Shown here: in pieces, positions 35,476 through 47,652 of the stretch
How positions within the stretch are numbered: the first letter of the stretch is position 1
Layout of the letters: the number at the start of each line of letters is the position of its first letter
Source: Membranipora membranacea
Taxonomy: Eukaryota; Bryozoa; Gymnolaemata; Cheilostomatida; Membraniporidae
Assembly (NCBI GenBank): GCA_914767715.1
Contig: OU612074.1
Span: 7,021,501 to 7,085,500 of the forward strand
Direction of reading: 5' to 3'
Length of the DNA: 64,000 bases
Program-made: the position numbers and the translations under genes
The notes under the pieces: generated by a model
Seen by the model: only the letters and a program-made list of their open reading frames with translations
Told to the model about the DNA's origin: nothing
Databases searched by the model: none

Positions 35476-36532
35476 ATGAGTGATTTGATCTAACAAGTCT
35501 CAGTTCAGTTTAATTTCTCCGAATCATTTCATGTGCATGGGTCTAGCCCTAAATATAATTTAATGACTGTACTTGTACACATTAAATTGATACAAAACCT
35601 TTTTTCAATTCAATGCTGTAAATGTGGTAAATGGTTTGCCATATGTTAAAGTTAAACTTTGGGGTGCCACCACAATGCTAGTTGTGTATTTTTACTGTGA
35701 TGAATGTTTCCATCATCTGTAGTAGTAGAGTTTTTCAAAATTAACAAATTTAAGCTGTGTGCAGCCCTAGTGAAGATGCTAACATTTTCATAGCCAATGC
35801 AGGGCCACAACTTAAACAAAACAAAAATACAAACATGTGTACAAGGAAGAGACTGCTAAACATTTCAATATTGCGAAAAATGAGCAGCTGTCTTCCCTCC
35901 TCAGTCAACCAAATATATTCTGTTAGTGCAGGCTAAGCAAGCCCTTGAAAAAAAGGCCATCCAAATAAAGACCCACCAATAGCTCTCAGCATACAGCCAA
36001 AAGACTGTGCAATAATAAAAGTGAAATTTCTCCCCCCCCCCCCCCCCATCTGTGATGTTGGATCATCAATATCACCTGAGTAGTTTCTTGGCGATGTTTA
36101 CAAGCTCAGGACAGCAAAGCCAGAACTCTAAGAGGAGGATGGTAAGTGTTAATTACGTCATATAATGGATATATGAATGATGGATACATTTTAATTCACG
36201 ACTTGTTTTTTGCCCGTCAGAGGAGCTATCTGGCATGCATTACAATTCTACCTTCAGGGGTATAGATATGAATATGAATTCTTGAGTATACGATTTATAA
36301 AAACTTGTTTAAAATGTGTATATCACTATCACTCATTTTATACCAGCTGTATCTAATTTGATCTAATTTGATGTTTGTTTAAGATAAGATATTAAGATAT
36401 TTAAAGTGCTTGTAAAGGGAACAGGTTTTTGGTATCATTCTAGAGCTCTCAGTCTAGTTTAGAACATTATGCTATGTCCAAAAGCAGCCTGTGGCCCAGT
36501 TAAGAATTATTTTCACTCAAAGTTGGGATGAG

Positions 36533-36608
36533 AAGGTACTAAAAAGGTACTATTTTTCTCCTTTGGAGTTGTGATCACTTGTAGAAAATAGTACCTTTTT
36601 AGTACCTT
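36533..36608. repeat. Perfect 25-bp stem hairpin
   Basis: AAGGTACTAAAAAGGTACTA (left, 36533) pairs with TAGTACCTTTTTAGTACCTT (right, ending 36608) around a loop of about 24 nt. The stem contains its own direct repeat AAGGTACT. Small MITE or regulatory hairpin; function unknown. Confidence 0.8.
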
Positions 36609-37689
36609 AGATTATAATGGGAATATACAGTATCTCGTAAATAAGACTTTTTCTTACGACACAGTGGTTTTGATATTCCCTGCATACGATATTAAACCGC
36701 ACAGAATTTATCTATCGAATGAATGAATATAATGCAAAGTTAATCTGTCCCATGTTATGTGGCTTTGCTGGTAAAATGGGATAGTGTATAAAATTTCATA
36801 ATTGAATGACAAAGCAAACGATCGAAATCAAGCACAGCAAAAATTACAACTCTAGCTCATCGGACAGCGAGAGTGAAAATTATAGGGAGATTAACAGATC
36901 CAGTGAGAGCGAGATTGAATATCATTCAGGAGGCAATTGTAGCAAATCAACGTCGGGTCCATGTGATTATCATAGGGAAAAATAATGTCCCTGAGGTAGT
37001 CACATCACTCAAGTTTAAATCTGTATGATTTCGGCCACTTGAAATAACCCACAGTGCTTTGACAGATACAACATTTTCTGTTAACCATGGTTACTGTTCG
37101 AGATAGAAATTGGCAATATAAAGGCAGATCAATACATCGCTAAAAGATTTCAAGGTTTTGTTTATATTTTTTTTGGATGAATAAATGAGATTGTGCCTAC
37201 ATGGATTGTATTGAAGATTATAATTACTAAGATATGACATTCCAATCAAACTCTGTCTTCAGCCGTTATGCTTTATGATTAGTGGCTTTCAATAGAATTT
37301 CAATGGAAGATACAAAATTTACACATGTAGACTGGATGTTTTTCTAATTTGCACAAAAATCTAAAATAATTTGTTTTTAAATCTCGACATTTCAGGCACT
37401 AGGATGACGTTAAAATCCAAAGCATGCGATGATTAATACTGAGTGATTTGAAGTTTTGAGAATCTTTAAAACAATTTTTGCAAACATTCTGATGTTTGGA
37501 CTCACAAGATTTTCGTGCGTAAACTTTGTTGTTTACATCAAAAACTGGAATTTACAAGTCACAAAGTAAATTGAAGTAAATAAAATTGTCATCTAGTTAT
37601 TTCGGACTTCAGGGTGATGGAAAATGTAAACAAATTTTACTGCCTCCTAAAGAGAGGAGTATTGATAATCGTGTAAGCAGTGGAATACC

Positions 37690-38100
37690 TTGAGAAACTT
37701 TCTATATCAGATCTTGTCCATCTGTGCATCACAGATACTCAGCACATCTAAACATGGACTATCAATATTACTGACTGAGTGCAGCAGGCCATATGAGAAC
37801 CTATGTCAAAGCACACATCAGTCACTTAGGAAATTAATTTGTCGAGTTTTTGAGTTATTTCATCAGTATGGATCTTATTTGGGGGGACTAGTGTTGGATA
37901 GTATCGCAAGATTTGGTACTAACCATAAAGCATTGTATGGACCATTTTTAGGTAAATCTGAAATAAGCAAGGCTTTGTCAGCAGGAAGAATTAATTGCTC
38001 CAGTGTAATCTCATTTAAACAGAGCAAACAAGCGCAGCGGTATGAAATGAAAATCACTTGCTTGAAAAGCTGTGGACAGGGAATGGGTCATAGTCATTGA
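37690..38100 (+). CDS. Unrecognised 136-codon ORF, faint RhoGEF-like pattern
   Basis: The longest plus-strand ORF in this region outside known repeats. Leu/Ser/Cys-rich helical segments LSILLTECSRPYENL, SLRKLICRVFELFHQYG, ALYGPFLGKSEISKAL are spaced roughly as helices of a Dbl-homology (RhoGEF) domain, but no diagnostic motif settles it. The start has an alternative TTG-type codon context and no splice site was chosen. It may be an exon, a decayed gene fragment or chance. Confidence 0.25.
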   Translation: MRNFLYQILSICASQILSTSKHGLSILLTECSRPYENLCQSTHQSLRKLICRVFELFHQYGSYLGGLVLDSIARFGTNHKALYGPFLGKSEISKALSAGRINCSSVISFKQSKQAQRYEMKITCLKSCGQGMGHSH

Positions 38101-38581
38101 TTGTAATGTACAGTCAGTATTTATAATCTTTGGTACAGTGGCTCTTCTAATCTCTACTTCAACATGGACTCATAACAGAAATGAAGGTTGTTTTGATTAG
38201 CGGTCTCAACTCATTAAATTTGAACTTTTATGTCATTGACAGACTTGTGAATGACTTTGTCATGTATTTGCAAAAGTTATTATCTAACCACAATAGTCAC
38301 TAATATTACTGTATTTCCCCCATAATAGGCTCATTACAAATCGCCTGGACAAGTTGGGCTGTGCATGAGTAGGCAACTCAATAGTGTTAACTTATAACCC
38401 CCAAACCTACCAGACCAAGTAACCCTGAAGACTTATTTTTCATGCAAATGCATGTGTGATAGCTGTCTTAATCTCATTTCAAGCTCAAAAATGATACCAA
38501 GAACCCTGTTCCTTTACAAGCATGCTTAGGAATATTTTTGTACTCATATTAACTTAAACTCCTAAGCTTTTTCTTCCATAG

Positions 38582-38703
38582 GTAACTCAACGGCCAACCT
38601 TTGTTTGATTAACAGCAGTACAACCTTCACACTGACATCTTACAGCAATCAAGTTAAAATATCAAATGACTATGGGCTACTCCGGCAAAACCCCTCCACA
38701 ATA
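38582..38703 (+). other. Candidate receptor exon (stem region)
   Basis: Acceptor CTTCCATAG and donor GTAAGT bound an open 122-nt block entering in phase 1, reading NLCLINSSTTFTLTSYSN then VKISNDYG. Ser/Thr- and Asn-rich, compatible with an extracellular stem between the sushi exon at 35.3 kb and the transmembrane exon at 41.2 kb. No domain recognised. Confidence 0.4.
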
Positions 38704-38869
38704 GTAAGTGACTTAAATCATACATCTACACGATCGGGGATCAGCATCAGAGAGGATAACTAGTGGATCATTTTCCTCTCCTGCCCGCTATGTATGCAGT
38801 GACTGATGAATGTGATATATAGGACTCTCTATGGAATGACTAAGCAGCATTTCCAGTTGCAATTCACAG

Positions 38870-39340
38870 AAAGGTCTGTTGTAAAATATAAAAATGGAAC
38901 TGCACTGCTAGCAGTGCTCGCTTTGAAAAACCTGACTGTGAAGTGGAGTATGAATGGAAGGGAACTAAAAACTAGATATCTCTGAGTGGAATTCACCCTA
39001 CAGATAATTGATGAAAAACTCAGTTGATTGAATTAGCTCACCCCAAGCTTGTTACGTTTTCTCATGACTCACCGAGATGTGAATTATCCATCAAAAGCTC
39101 AGCAGGCTCATACGCTCAGTTTGAAAGGCGGACATATGAAACTCTTTGGGATCAACTTATGCAGAATTACTGAGTTGGAGCGATTCGAAGGTTGGTCATC
39201 TGTTAAATTTTAGAATGTAACTCCACTGCTAGCACCAATTTCTTTGGAAATCTTGACAGTGAAGTGATACGTGAATAGATGGTCAATGCACTAGATATTT
39301 TCGTAGAAGAATTTACCATATGCTGTTGATTCACAATTCA
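38870..39340 (+). pseudogene. Two tandem degenerate Ig-like exon copies
   Basis: Blocks near 38872-39020 and 39193-39345 are homologous (shared CACTGCTAGCA, TGACTGTGAAGTG/TGACAGTGAAGTG). Copy 1 enters in phase 1 after CACAG and reads NGTALLAVLALKNLTVKWSM then NGRELKTRYL before a TGA, an Ig-strand-like 'V-x-W-x-NG-x-x-L' pattern. Copy 2 has several stops. The usual Ig cysteines are not visible, so the assignment is tentative. Confidence 0.4.
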
Positions 39341-39676
39341 ATATAGCGAATAAGCTCTCCCCAGCAAGCGTATTATACCCTGTTAGAACTTTGACTGACC
39401 AAAGTAGTTTTTCCGTTCAATTTGCATCGGGCTCCTAGGTCCTGGTGGAAAGGTGGTAGGTATCCGGAGATTGAAGGTCAGAATTCTCAGACATTCTTCC
39501 CAGTTTGTGAGAAAATACAATTTACAACGTCTATTCATTCAATAATGTAAAGTGTGAAAAATAATAATAATTTAATCAGAATTTAGGGTTTTTAAAAAAC
39601 AAGGCGATAAAATTTTGCTGTATGGCAATGTTACAATGCCCAATAAACTGCCACAATTAGTTTTTTTTATCACTAG

Positions 39677-39898
39677 GTTTAATTCCTCATCTAAACATTT
39701 TTTGTGGTTACGATTATAAGAAAATATGAAGGAGGCAGTCTATTGAGTTTTTACAGTACAGACAACTCACTTGAGAGACAATGGCAAATTAATAGGGGAA
39801 GTAGATTGGCTGGTAGTATCTGCTTTAACTCATTTAGTGGATATAGTGGATTACCAAAAGCGGACACATTATTTGTGAATACAGTTGCATGGGGATGA
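39677..39898 (+). pseudogene. Candidate decayed receptor exon
   Basis: After acceptor CACTAG the phase-1 frame reads LIPHLNIFCGYDYKK then hits TGA near 39725. A second frame covers the rest with a coding-like sequence (YEGGSLLSFYSTDNSLERQW, then RLAGSICFNSFSGY) to TGA at 39896. A frameshift near 39720 would join them. No family recognised. Confidence 0.35.
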
Positions 39899-41205
39899 AA
39901 ATGATTCTGTCTGCACAACCATGTGTTTGAGTGTCAGTGCCACAATATTCGGATTATACATATCTCATAAACCATAAACAAGACGACCCTGCAGATTCGA
40001 TGGGGACACAATCAATTCCTACTCTATAATACGTTTTCTGGCACAGCTCAACATTTAAGGATAACATGAACAAGAGATTACAGCTAGGTGAACGCGACCA
40101 GACCATCCCTTAATACTGAAAAGAATTAAGCTAGGACCCACTCTGTAGTGATGAAGAGCTGGTCTTTAGCCGGAGTTATCAGTCTAATAATCTTTCTAAA
40201 TTAATCTGTAGATAGGTCAGTCCTCCTGGCTGTTTTGCTGCCAATAGAACTGGGTAAATGTATTACTGTTTATCTTTATAACCTCAAATATTGTCTCTCA
40301 TGGTTGAAATCTGATTGCGTTTGATTAAAATTTCACATTCTTATTGACCTGGCAATGGAGACATCATTCCCTTTAATACACAGTCACTGACAGACTACCT
40401 GATTGCCTGTAGCTCATCTCAGCCATATTTGTTGTGCCCATATAAGTGATATCTATTCATCTTTGTCGAGTTAACTTTCCCATATATCCTCATTTATTTA
40501 TCCGCTCAATCTAGGACTGCAGAAGCCTTATATTATGCAGATTATTATGTAGATGAGATGTAACACTGCACAACGGTCAAGATGTATAATCGGGATAAGA
40601 AATGCCTTCAGAGCAAAGCATTTAGTAGCCAGGCACTGCAGTATTTGTGCAATTGACTTACAGCAGAAAAATTTATTGAAATAAGATTTTTTTTAGATGA
40701 AAATGGGATTGAAAAAGCGGAAATTGCCCTCCTCTCTAGTATGATGTTGCTATTTGGTAATGACTTGCTCACATACAACCCTATAAAGAAGCCGATAGTA
40801 TAAATCATGTAGAAAATGAATCATAGATTATAAGGACTCTCTAAACAACAATAAAAAATGAGATATCAGCTGGTTTTCAAGAAGGATCATTTTGGAAATG
40901 TGAAATTGAATGCAAGATATTTCGTTAGAAATTAAGCAATTACAGTAATATGAAATATTGTATGTGGCGGTTAGTCTGGTTTCCACATTGCAGTCAACTC
41001 CAATCCTTATGTGACATCATGCTTGGGAAGAATCAGCCAATCACCTATGCTAAAACTTCAAAATTGGTTCACTGTAGACATTGTGTATGAATCTGGCAGT
41101 GGTAGCAAAATCAATTGATTTTTTTTACACCATCACTGACAGAAAATGACATGGCAAAGTTAATAGTACATACTGTCTCTAAAAAATGGTTTTGCCTGTC
41201 GGCAG

Positions 41206-41355
41206 TTTTTGCTAGCAGACTACTACTGTTTCGTAGATGGTTTGAGTGCTGGAGTAATAGCCATCATTGTCACTCTGGCAGTTTTAATTGTTGTGTTACT
41301 AGCAACGGCCATCATTCTTTATCAAAAGAAGACAGGGAGAGATACATGCTGGTAG
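41206..41355 (+). other. Transmembrane exon of a receptor-like protein
   Basis: Following acceptors around 41205-41218 (GTCGGCAG or TAGCAG), the frame reads a short linker, VDGLSAG, then about 24 hydrophobic residues (VIAIIVTLAVLIVVLLATA and onward) and a positive stop-transfer segment YQKKTGR before TAG at 41353-41355. This is a textbook single-pass type I helix with a cytoplasmic boundary. The preceding exons on this strand are sushi- and Ig-like pieces, so it probably anchored a receptor. An alternative donor GTAGGA precedes the stop. Confidence 0.6.
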
Positions 41356-42292
41356 GATTTAACTAAAAAATAATTGGTATGGGGAGTGACCATGTTTCAA
41401 CATATTTTATTTCATGTATTAATATGATAATACCATAGAGTTAATAATAAACCTATACAGGACAGGACAGGACACCATATACACTGAAGTGAGGCACTTA
41501 TTTTTGGGCGACGTAACGTCATTGGAAGGTGAAGTAGCATCAGTGTTATCATTGATTTACTGTCCTGGTTTTTTGTTCATAACTCAATCAAATTTGATCG
41601 GATTTTGAAATTGAAAATTGCTTGACAATCAGCAGCATCTTTTCATTAATTCGATGTTATTGCTTCTTATGTGTGTATGCTACCTGCATGTGTGAAAATT
41701 TGTTGCTGTCCTTATATATTTTTGTCTACTCAATGTGCACATACATGGAAAAAGATGTGCCATAATTGATGATTCGATTCAATTTTTGTGTGTAGTTCTT
41801 TTTTCAGTCTTTTTGTTCATGATTGTTACTAAAAAGTGCCAAAGTTACCAATGTGCTGAGATTAAAATCACACACCATGATGATTGTAACACTCACACAC
41901 TTTTCATGCAGACAGACTATTTACATGTGTATCTCTGATTGTTACAGTCAATTTAGTAAGACTACCTAATATGTGCCCGACCACCTTCCCTAATTAACTA
42001 ATTTGAACACTGGTCGGACACCAAACTCTTGATGTGATATACATCAACAGTATATCACGTGATCAGTATGCCATTTTTTAATTCCAGAACTATCTGTGAC
42101 GCACTTAAATTCACCCTACACATCTCCAAAAGAATATTCATTTAGTACACCTGAAATACTTGGTTAAGCAACAATGACCATTCAATTTTTTCGGGCAGCT
42201 CAGAAAGACGCCTAGTTTTGGGGTCTGGGAATTTCAGAACACTATAAATATAATTATAATTGGGTAAAATGAATATAAATCTTCTTCATTAG

Positions 42293-42346
42293 ACTTGTAT
42301 ATTGCGGAAGTCGGGATGACAATTCCCAACAATATGGCTTTGCCTG
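42293..42346 (+). other. Candidate 18-codon exon
   Basis: Acceptor CTTCATTAG and donor GTAGGA bound a 54-nt phase 1-1 block (LYIAEVGMTIPNNMALPG). It lies 98 bp upstream of the intact sushi exon and may be a short linker exon. Weak on its own. Confidence 0.35.
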
Positions 42347-42444
42347 GTAGGACTTACTCTACTGGTACATACACTCACATAAAATTGTTTGATAATAATT
42401 CATGCAACTGCAGTTTCCTGATTGAGTTATTACTCTCGTTCTAG

Positions 42445-42645
42445 TCAGCTGTGGTTCTCTGCCTGACCAGTATATAATTAATTCTAATCTCATTGACTCA
42501 GGAGACACCTATGAATACCAGGATACAATCCCTTTTTCATGTAAAGATTGCTATAAGCTATCTGGTGGAGGATCTTTTGAAACCCTAGATTGTCAGGCAA
42601 ATGGCAAAGAAGGAAAATGGAAAGAAGTTTCAAATTGTGAAGATG
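42445..42645 (+). CDS. Sushi/CCP domain exon (intact)
   Basis: Acceptor CGTTCTAG and donor GTAAAT bound a 201-nt phase 1-1 exon. The four sushi cysteines are in place: SCGSLPDQY, FSCKDCYKL (with an extra Cys), LDCQANG and SNCEDG, with Trp in GKWKEV before the last Cys. Sushi domains mediate protein binding in complement-like and cell-surface receptors. Parent gene unclear; a dead sushi exon follows 228 bp downstream. Confidence 0.8.
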
Positions 42646-42873
42646 GTAAATTATTAACGATGCGCATGGTACAATCAGAGGCTATTACCAAGTCGCATGA
42701 TTATATTGTTGTTCGGCGTACCGTATAAGAGTCGAAGAGTCGGAAAGAACCAGTTATAAGAACTGCCCTTTAACTAAAATTGCAAAACCATATTTTCATG
42801 CCCAACTCATTTTGAATAGCCACTGAAAATTGCTCTTTTACCACGGTTCAGATTCCTTAAATTTTGATTTCAG

Positions 42874-43059
42874 TGCAATGCAATGACCTTCCAATTGAGA
42901 ACGGTTTTGATATCATTGATCCGCTGGAAGATTGAAGGTACAAAACCGTTATCATATTTCATTGCAAAAAAGGATTCTATCTTCATGATGGAAGCAAAAA
43001 CAGTTAATTTACATGCAATGAAGATGGAAAATGGATAGGGAATTCGTCATGCACAGCTG
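42874..43059 (+). pseudogene. Sushi/CCP exon with two in-frame stops
   Basis: Acceptor TGATTTCAG and donor GTAAAT are intact and the 186-nt length keeps phase 1-1. The frame shows QCNDLPIENGFDIIDP, HCKKGFYLHDG, FTCNEDGKWIGNSSC, but TGA (after PLED) and TAA (after GSKNS) interrupt it. It is clearly a sushi domain, so a recent loss. A third fragment starting CHVQNLTTLPA with stops follows at 43458. Confidence 0.75.
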
Positions 43060-43463
43060 GTAAATTTCCATACGCTTTGCTCCCAAGACGACCAACTGCC
43101 ATTGTCATGATAAAAAAACCTAAGATCTGCTCATGAGATGGCACACCACCTGGTTACTATCTAACATGTAGTTGTTTAAGTAACAGTCTATGCATGTGTA
43201 GATAGAAGAGGGAAGATTGCCATTTCATCACAACCCAGCTCTGGCTCAGCTTTCGTTCCTGGTCTCCGCTCAGCTCCCAGCCTCCGTGTCCAGGTGTGTT
43301 CATAAACACCCTAAATTCTACTCTTCTTTTCCTAATGATTGAAAAATTGTTGATATTTGAATGTCCATCTCATGCGCTAGTTGTAACTGTGCTCTTGAAT
43401 AAAAAATTACCCCTTTCTTGACTCATCAGATACTCTACCTCATTTGTTTTTCTACAGCCTGTC

Positions 43464-45049
43464 ATGTGCAAAATCTGACCACACTACCCGCATAATAGTA
43501 CATTTATATGGTGCAAGACAATGTCATATGAGTGACAAGTTAGTACCCAAAGTGATTATGAAATATGAAATATGAATATAAAAATATATTTATAAAATTC
43601 AGACCCAAATCACTCTAGATTTTCCAGGATATGAAATTAGGCTACATTCACACCTTCATTATAATTTATCAATCTAAGGTAACATTTAATTTTCAGGTAG
43701 CTAAGAAAGCTCACAATACTGTAAGGGGTCTGGGAACTCTCATGAGATCAAAATATAATTGAGGGTATAAACTGTTATCAATATTTGTATTATTCTTGCA
43801 ATGATCCCGTGTAATTTGTCGAACTCAAGATGGATTTATCATCGACATAACTATTCCATCTTATTTGGGTTCACTGAAAAGCAAAAGTGAAACTTGCCAT
43901 CCAGCCCATCAGAGTCCAGTTTACTATGCATATCAAATTTGTAGTATTATAACCTTACCTTTTGACTGCAATCATCTATGAATAGCTATATTTGCTGGCT
44001 TCTCTTGGTTTGGACATAATACACATATTACATAGTTCTTATACTTGGTAATTTCACAAGCACTGACCAGATCTTTCAGAATCACAATCTTTAGTCATCT
44101 AGTCATTGTACATACACTGTCTACAGGTACCATGCACGTATTATTTGGCCCTTTATTAGGTTATTCAAACTAGAAAGCAGTTATAGATTGTGTATGACCC
44201 AATTTGCCTTTGTTTGGAGTTTGGCCATTAAAACTAAACTGTAGATTTATTATTCATTGATACCATGGAGTGTGGTCCTGATTTTGGAGTTACTTCTCTT
44301 GCCCGTTGGCAGACTAAATGACAGTCAAATTTGCATTTTTGGTTTCATGGGTTATATACTTATAATTACAGTTTGGACAAATGTTTTGCTATAAATCAAA
44401 CAAATTAGTTGATTGAAAATAACATTATCACTGCATGGAGAAGTAGTATGCGTAATCAGGAAGCGCCATCATTGCACTTAAAGCCAGTTTCTCTGAATTT
44501 GAATTTCTCATATCATTTATCTAAGCTGTCTGGTGTTTTTGTTAGCCTGAACTGCAGTCATCAGTGCATTACCAAGGTCCTGGTTTTAGGTGCCTCGGCT
44601 TATTTAAGACTTTACGGTAGTAGTACAATATTTGCTCAGGGATTTACTCTTGTTGGCCAGTCTGTTCTGCTTTCGCCACATATATGATTACTGTCTCTGT
44701 GTCAGGTGGCAAAATAACCACCACCAGTCCTAATGCAATGAATAGTTTGAAATACATCACCAATATGGTCAATTTTCTGCACATTGAGCAAATCTTAACG
44801 GCAATAAATTTTTTGAAAGTGTCAACTGTCTTGCAGTAACTCACATTGATTTTAATTTTCTCTTGAAGCATGTATTCCGAGTCTTGATTACTTGCCAATA
44901 GGAGCAGTCCCTTACTCTAAGCCTAGAACAGTTACATCATATTATCATTCATGTATTCAGAGTTATCCTTCCATGCAATAGGAGAGGATAACTAATTGTA
45001 AATTTGTGTGAAATTTCCTGTTTTTTTTAATTTCTAACCTTGTCTAATA
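43464..45049. other. Non-coding stretch with one sushi-like remnant
   Basis: After CTACAG at 43457, the words ACHVQNLTTLPA resemble the first strand of a sushi domain but stops follow at once. The remainder contains short unsupported frames on both strands (up to 92 codons). Confidence 0.35.
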
Positions 45050-45169
45050 ATGTCCATCAGATACATCGCTGATAATAAATTGATCAGCAGCAATCAGAGC
45101 AGAGCTTTCGTTGTGATGTACCATACAAGTCCTCCTATATATTCCAACAAATACATAGTCAGCACTTGC

Positions 45170-45400
45170 TTAAGTCAAAGTCATCATTGCGGAGAGAGTT
45201 CCTCCCCTAGAGTACAGGTACAGGGACCCATGGTACTCAAGCTGCACCCTATACCCTTGCCCGCTGGAATTCCGGATAATCTTTATATCGAAGAGGCAGA
45301 GGGGGATCTTTTTACTGCATGTGGGGTGTGCAAACACACAGTGGACCTCGGGTATTTTTAGTCCAGTTCCACAAGGACCTGGCTAGGATGAATGGCATGC
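45170..45400 (-). repeat. SINE body fragment
   Basis: Matches the body of the 48.2-kb SINE (TTTTACTGCATGT, GTGTGCAAACACACAGTGGA, CACAAGGA-TGGCTAGGAT). The tRNA-like head is absent, so it is 5'-truncated. Confidence 0.65.
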
Positions 45401-45911
45401 TTGATTGTAATTCTTAAAGGAGAGGAATCACACCCTCTCTTGAAAACTCATATATATATGTACATTCACAGACTATCCTTTAGGATTCATACATCGCCTT
45501 TCAATCTCCCCCCGCCCTTAATGTTTCTCATACCATGTGACTAGGCTTCTCTAGTAGATAGGGAGGTATAAATGACATCACGTCATGTCATCGATTCTGT
45601 AAAACATTGCAAACCAGTTCCTATTCTCAACTCAGATTGACGACTGAGACCCCCATCTCCCAAAGTACTACTGGCCTTTCTTATTACCTAGTGTGTGTAG
45701 GGCTTGATTAGAGGTAAACGAGGCTGTACTTCCACCTATAAAGGTTTTGCACTAGCAATTTCCAGCAATTTACTGCATTACTTCAAATACTCTCTTCATT
45801 TATCAGGAAACGGATATAGCTTATTAGAATAAGTTGTTCTCTTTTGCATCAATTCTGACTCATTAAGTCGGAAGACAAACTTGGCCTATTAAGTGCAGTG
45901 TTGCTTGGGGT

Positions 45912-46275
45912 TCAATTTTACAAATTTATTTTTTGCAATCAAAAGCCAAGTTCAGCATATTCATCTGTTACTCAATGTCATGAAGAGAGACGTTCTAAAC
46001 CACATGAAAGATATTCTACTAGTGCAGACTGCTCTGTTGGAATGAAGTTGATCACTTTTGCCGTCAATCTATTCTGTTGCGCTGGAGTAACGAAGCCTGT
46101 TGCAATGCAAAAAGTTACTCTGTCGTCTGCACAATTCATATGGTCTAATTTTTTGCTTACTGAATAATTTCTCAATTCATTTTTTGCATAATTTTCATCC
46201 TATAAAAAATCCATTACAGCATATTTATCTGTTGCGCAATGTTATGAAGAGAGATAATCTGAACCACAGAATGCA
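45912..46275. repeat. Internal tandem duplication, partial copy of local duplicon
   Basis: Two related blocks (about 45925-46015 and 46178-46275) share ATTTTTTGCA, AGCATATT-ATCTGTT-C-CAATGT-ATGAAGAGAGA and AACCACA. The second also matches 48940-49060 and 51740-51850 (AACCACAGAA, GTAGATACCTGTGA). It seems a partial copy of the duplicon described at 47450-51880. Confidence 0.6.
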
Positions 46276-47627
46276 TGAGCTGATGTAAGATGTAGATACC
46301 TGTGATTCTGACTCTTACTGGTACATCTGTATATTCTGCAAGACATGTGTGTGAGTTTTCATCTTCCCTTAGCTGACCTTTCATTTTTTGCAATGAATTT
46401 TCATCAAACAGTTTTGAAATAGATAGGAGACTTGGGCTGAAACTCTTTCCAAGGTTTGAGTCGGTGTTTCTTGTTTGAAGCATCTGGCAACGTAATCAAT
46501 GACACAAAAGGCAAATGGCGGTAAAATCTCAACAATGTAACAACTTTGAGCTGAAGACTTTTGTACTGTCGGCAAAGCTGTCGGAATCAAATAAATGACA
46601 ATGGGAAAATTGTCTAAAAAGGTACGTTTCCATACACACTGCGGGGAACGGGGCACATGACCTCATCCCTTGTCACTAAAATATAAGGTGTAAAACAACT
46701 GATGTCATAACAATGATCTCCGTATGATAAGAATGTAAAAAAACATATCAATCTTCAACCATGGCCTCATAATCAATCCTCACTCATGTACTGCCGGGGT
46801 CGATGAGGTATACTAAATCTGATGTCATCACAAGGGGTTTTGTGAAGCAAGAATTATCATGGCTTGTGTTGACAAACAAGCGTTCATCTTTACTTTATTG
46901 CCTTCTTGATTTGTATAGTATCAGTGTTACTTTGTGTGGCCCTGATCAGTTATGATATGATAGCATATAATTCTTCATATTTTGAAGCCTAAATAATATA
47001 CCATACCCACTGAATTAGATTCTTCTCTTAGAAAAGAAATAGTATCATAGCGTTATACGGTTAGGACACTAAACACAGGGACCCATCTGACTGTTATCTG
47101 ATTGGCTGTCCCTAGTAGCATGAATAATTAGCCTGAGAAATTGTCTTGTTTACAAAATTGCAAACAGTAATTATACCCCATACAGTGTCGATGATTAGGG
47201 CATTTCTAGATTGCTACTAGGGACTGGCTATTTTTGCAAGCCCTTTGTTTTGCAAAAGAAAGCTAACGATGCTATTCCAGATATGGAATTCAATGACCAT
47301 ACCATATTGTTTGTCAACAAAACTTTTGTGATAGTTGAGAATCATTATCTGTCCTATAATTTGTATGGTCATTTCTCTCTCCTCTTCTCCCGCTTAATCT
47401 AGTGTGCCTGAGTACTTGCATTATGTGACAATGTGATTTTTAGGTTTCAGTATTGACAGGTTGAACTGCGATGTCAGCTTGTATATTTTACGGTCAACAA
47501 TTAGGAGTTGTCTGCTTAATGTCAATGTAACCACAACTTCTTATTTTACATTCAACATCAATTAAGTAACCGAGAGGCTATATGAGATTGCTGAATTGCA
47601 ATTATTGATTAAATGTGTAGAGACTGT

Positions 47628-47652
47628 ATATATATATATATATGTATATATA
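47628..47652. repeat. (TA)n microsatellite
   Basis: Simple TA repeat with one G interruption. Confidence 0.9.
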
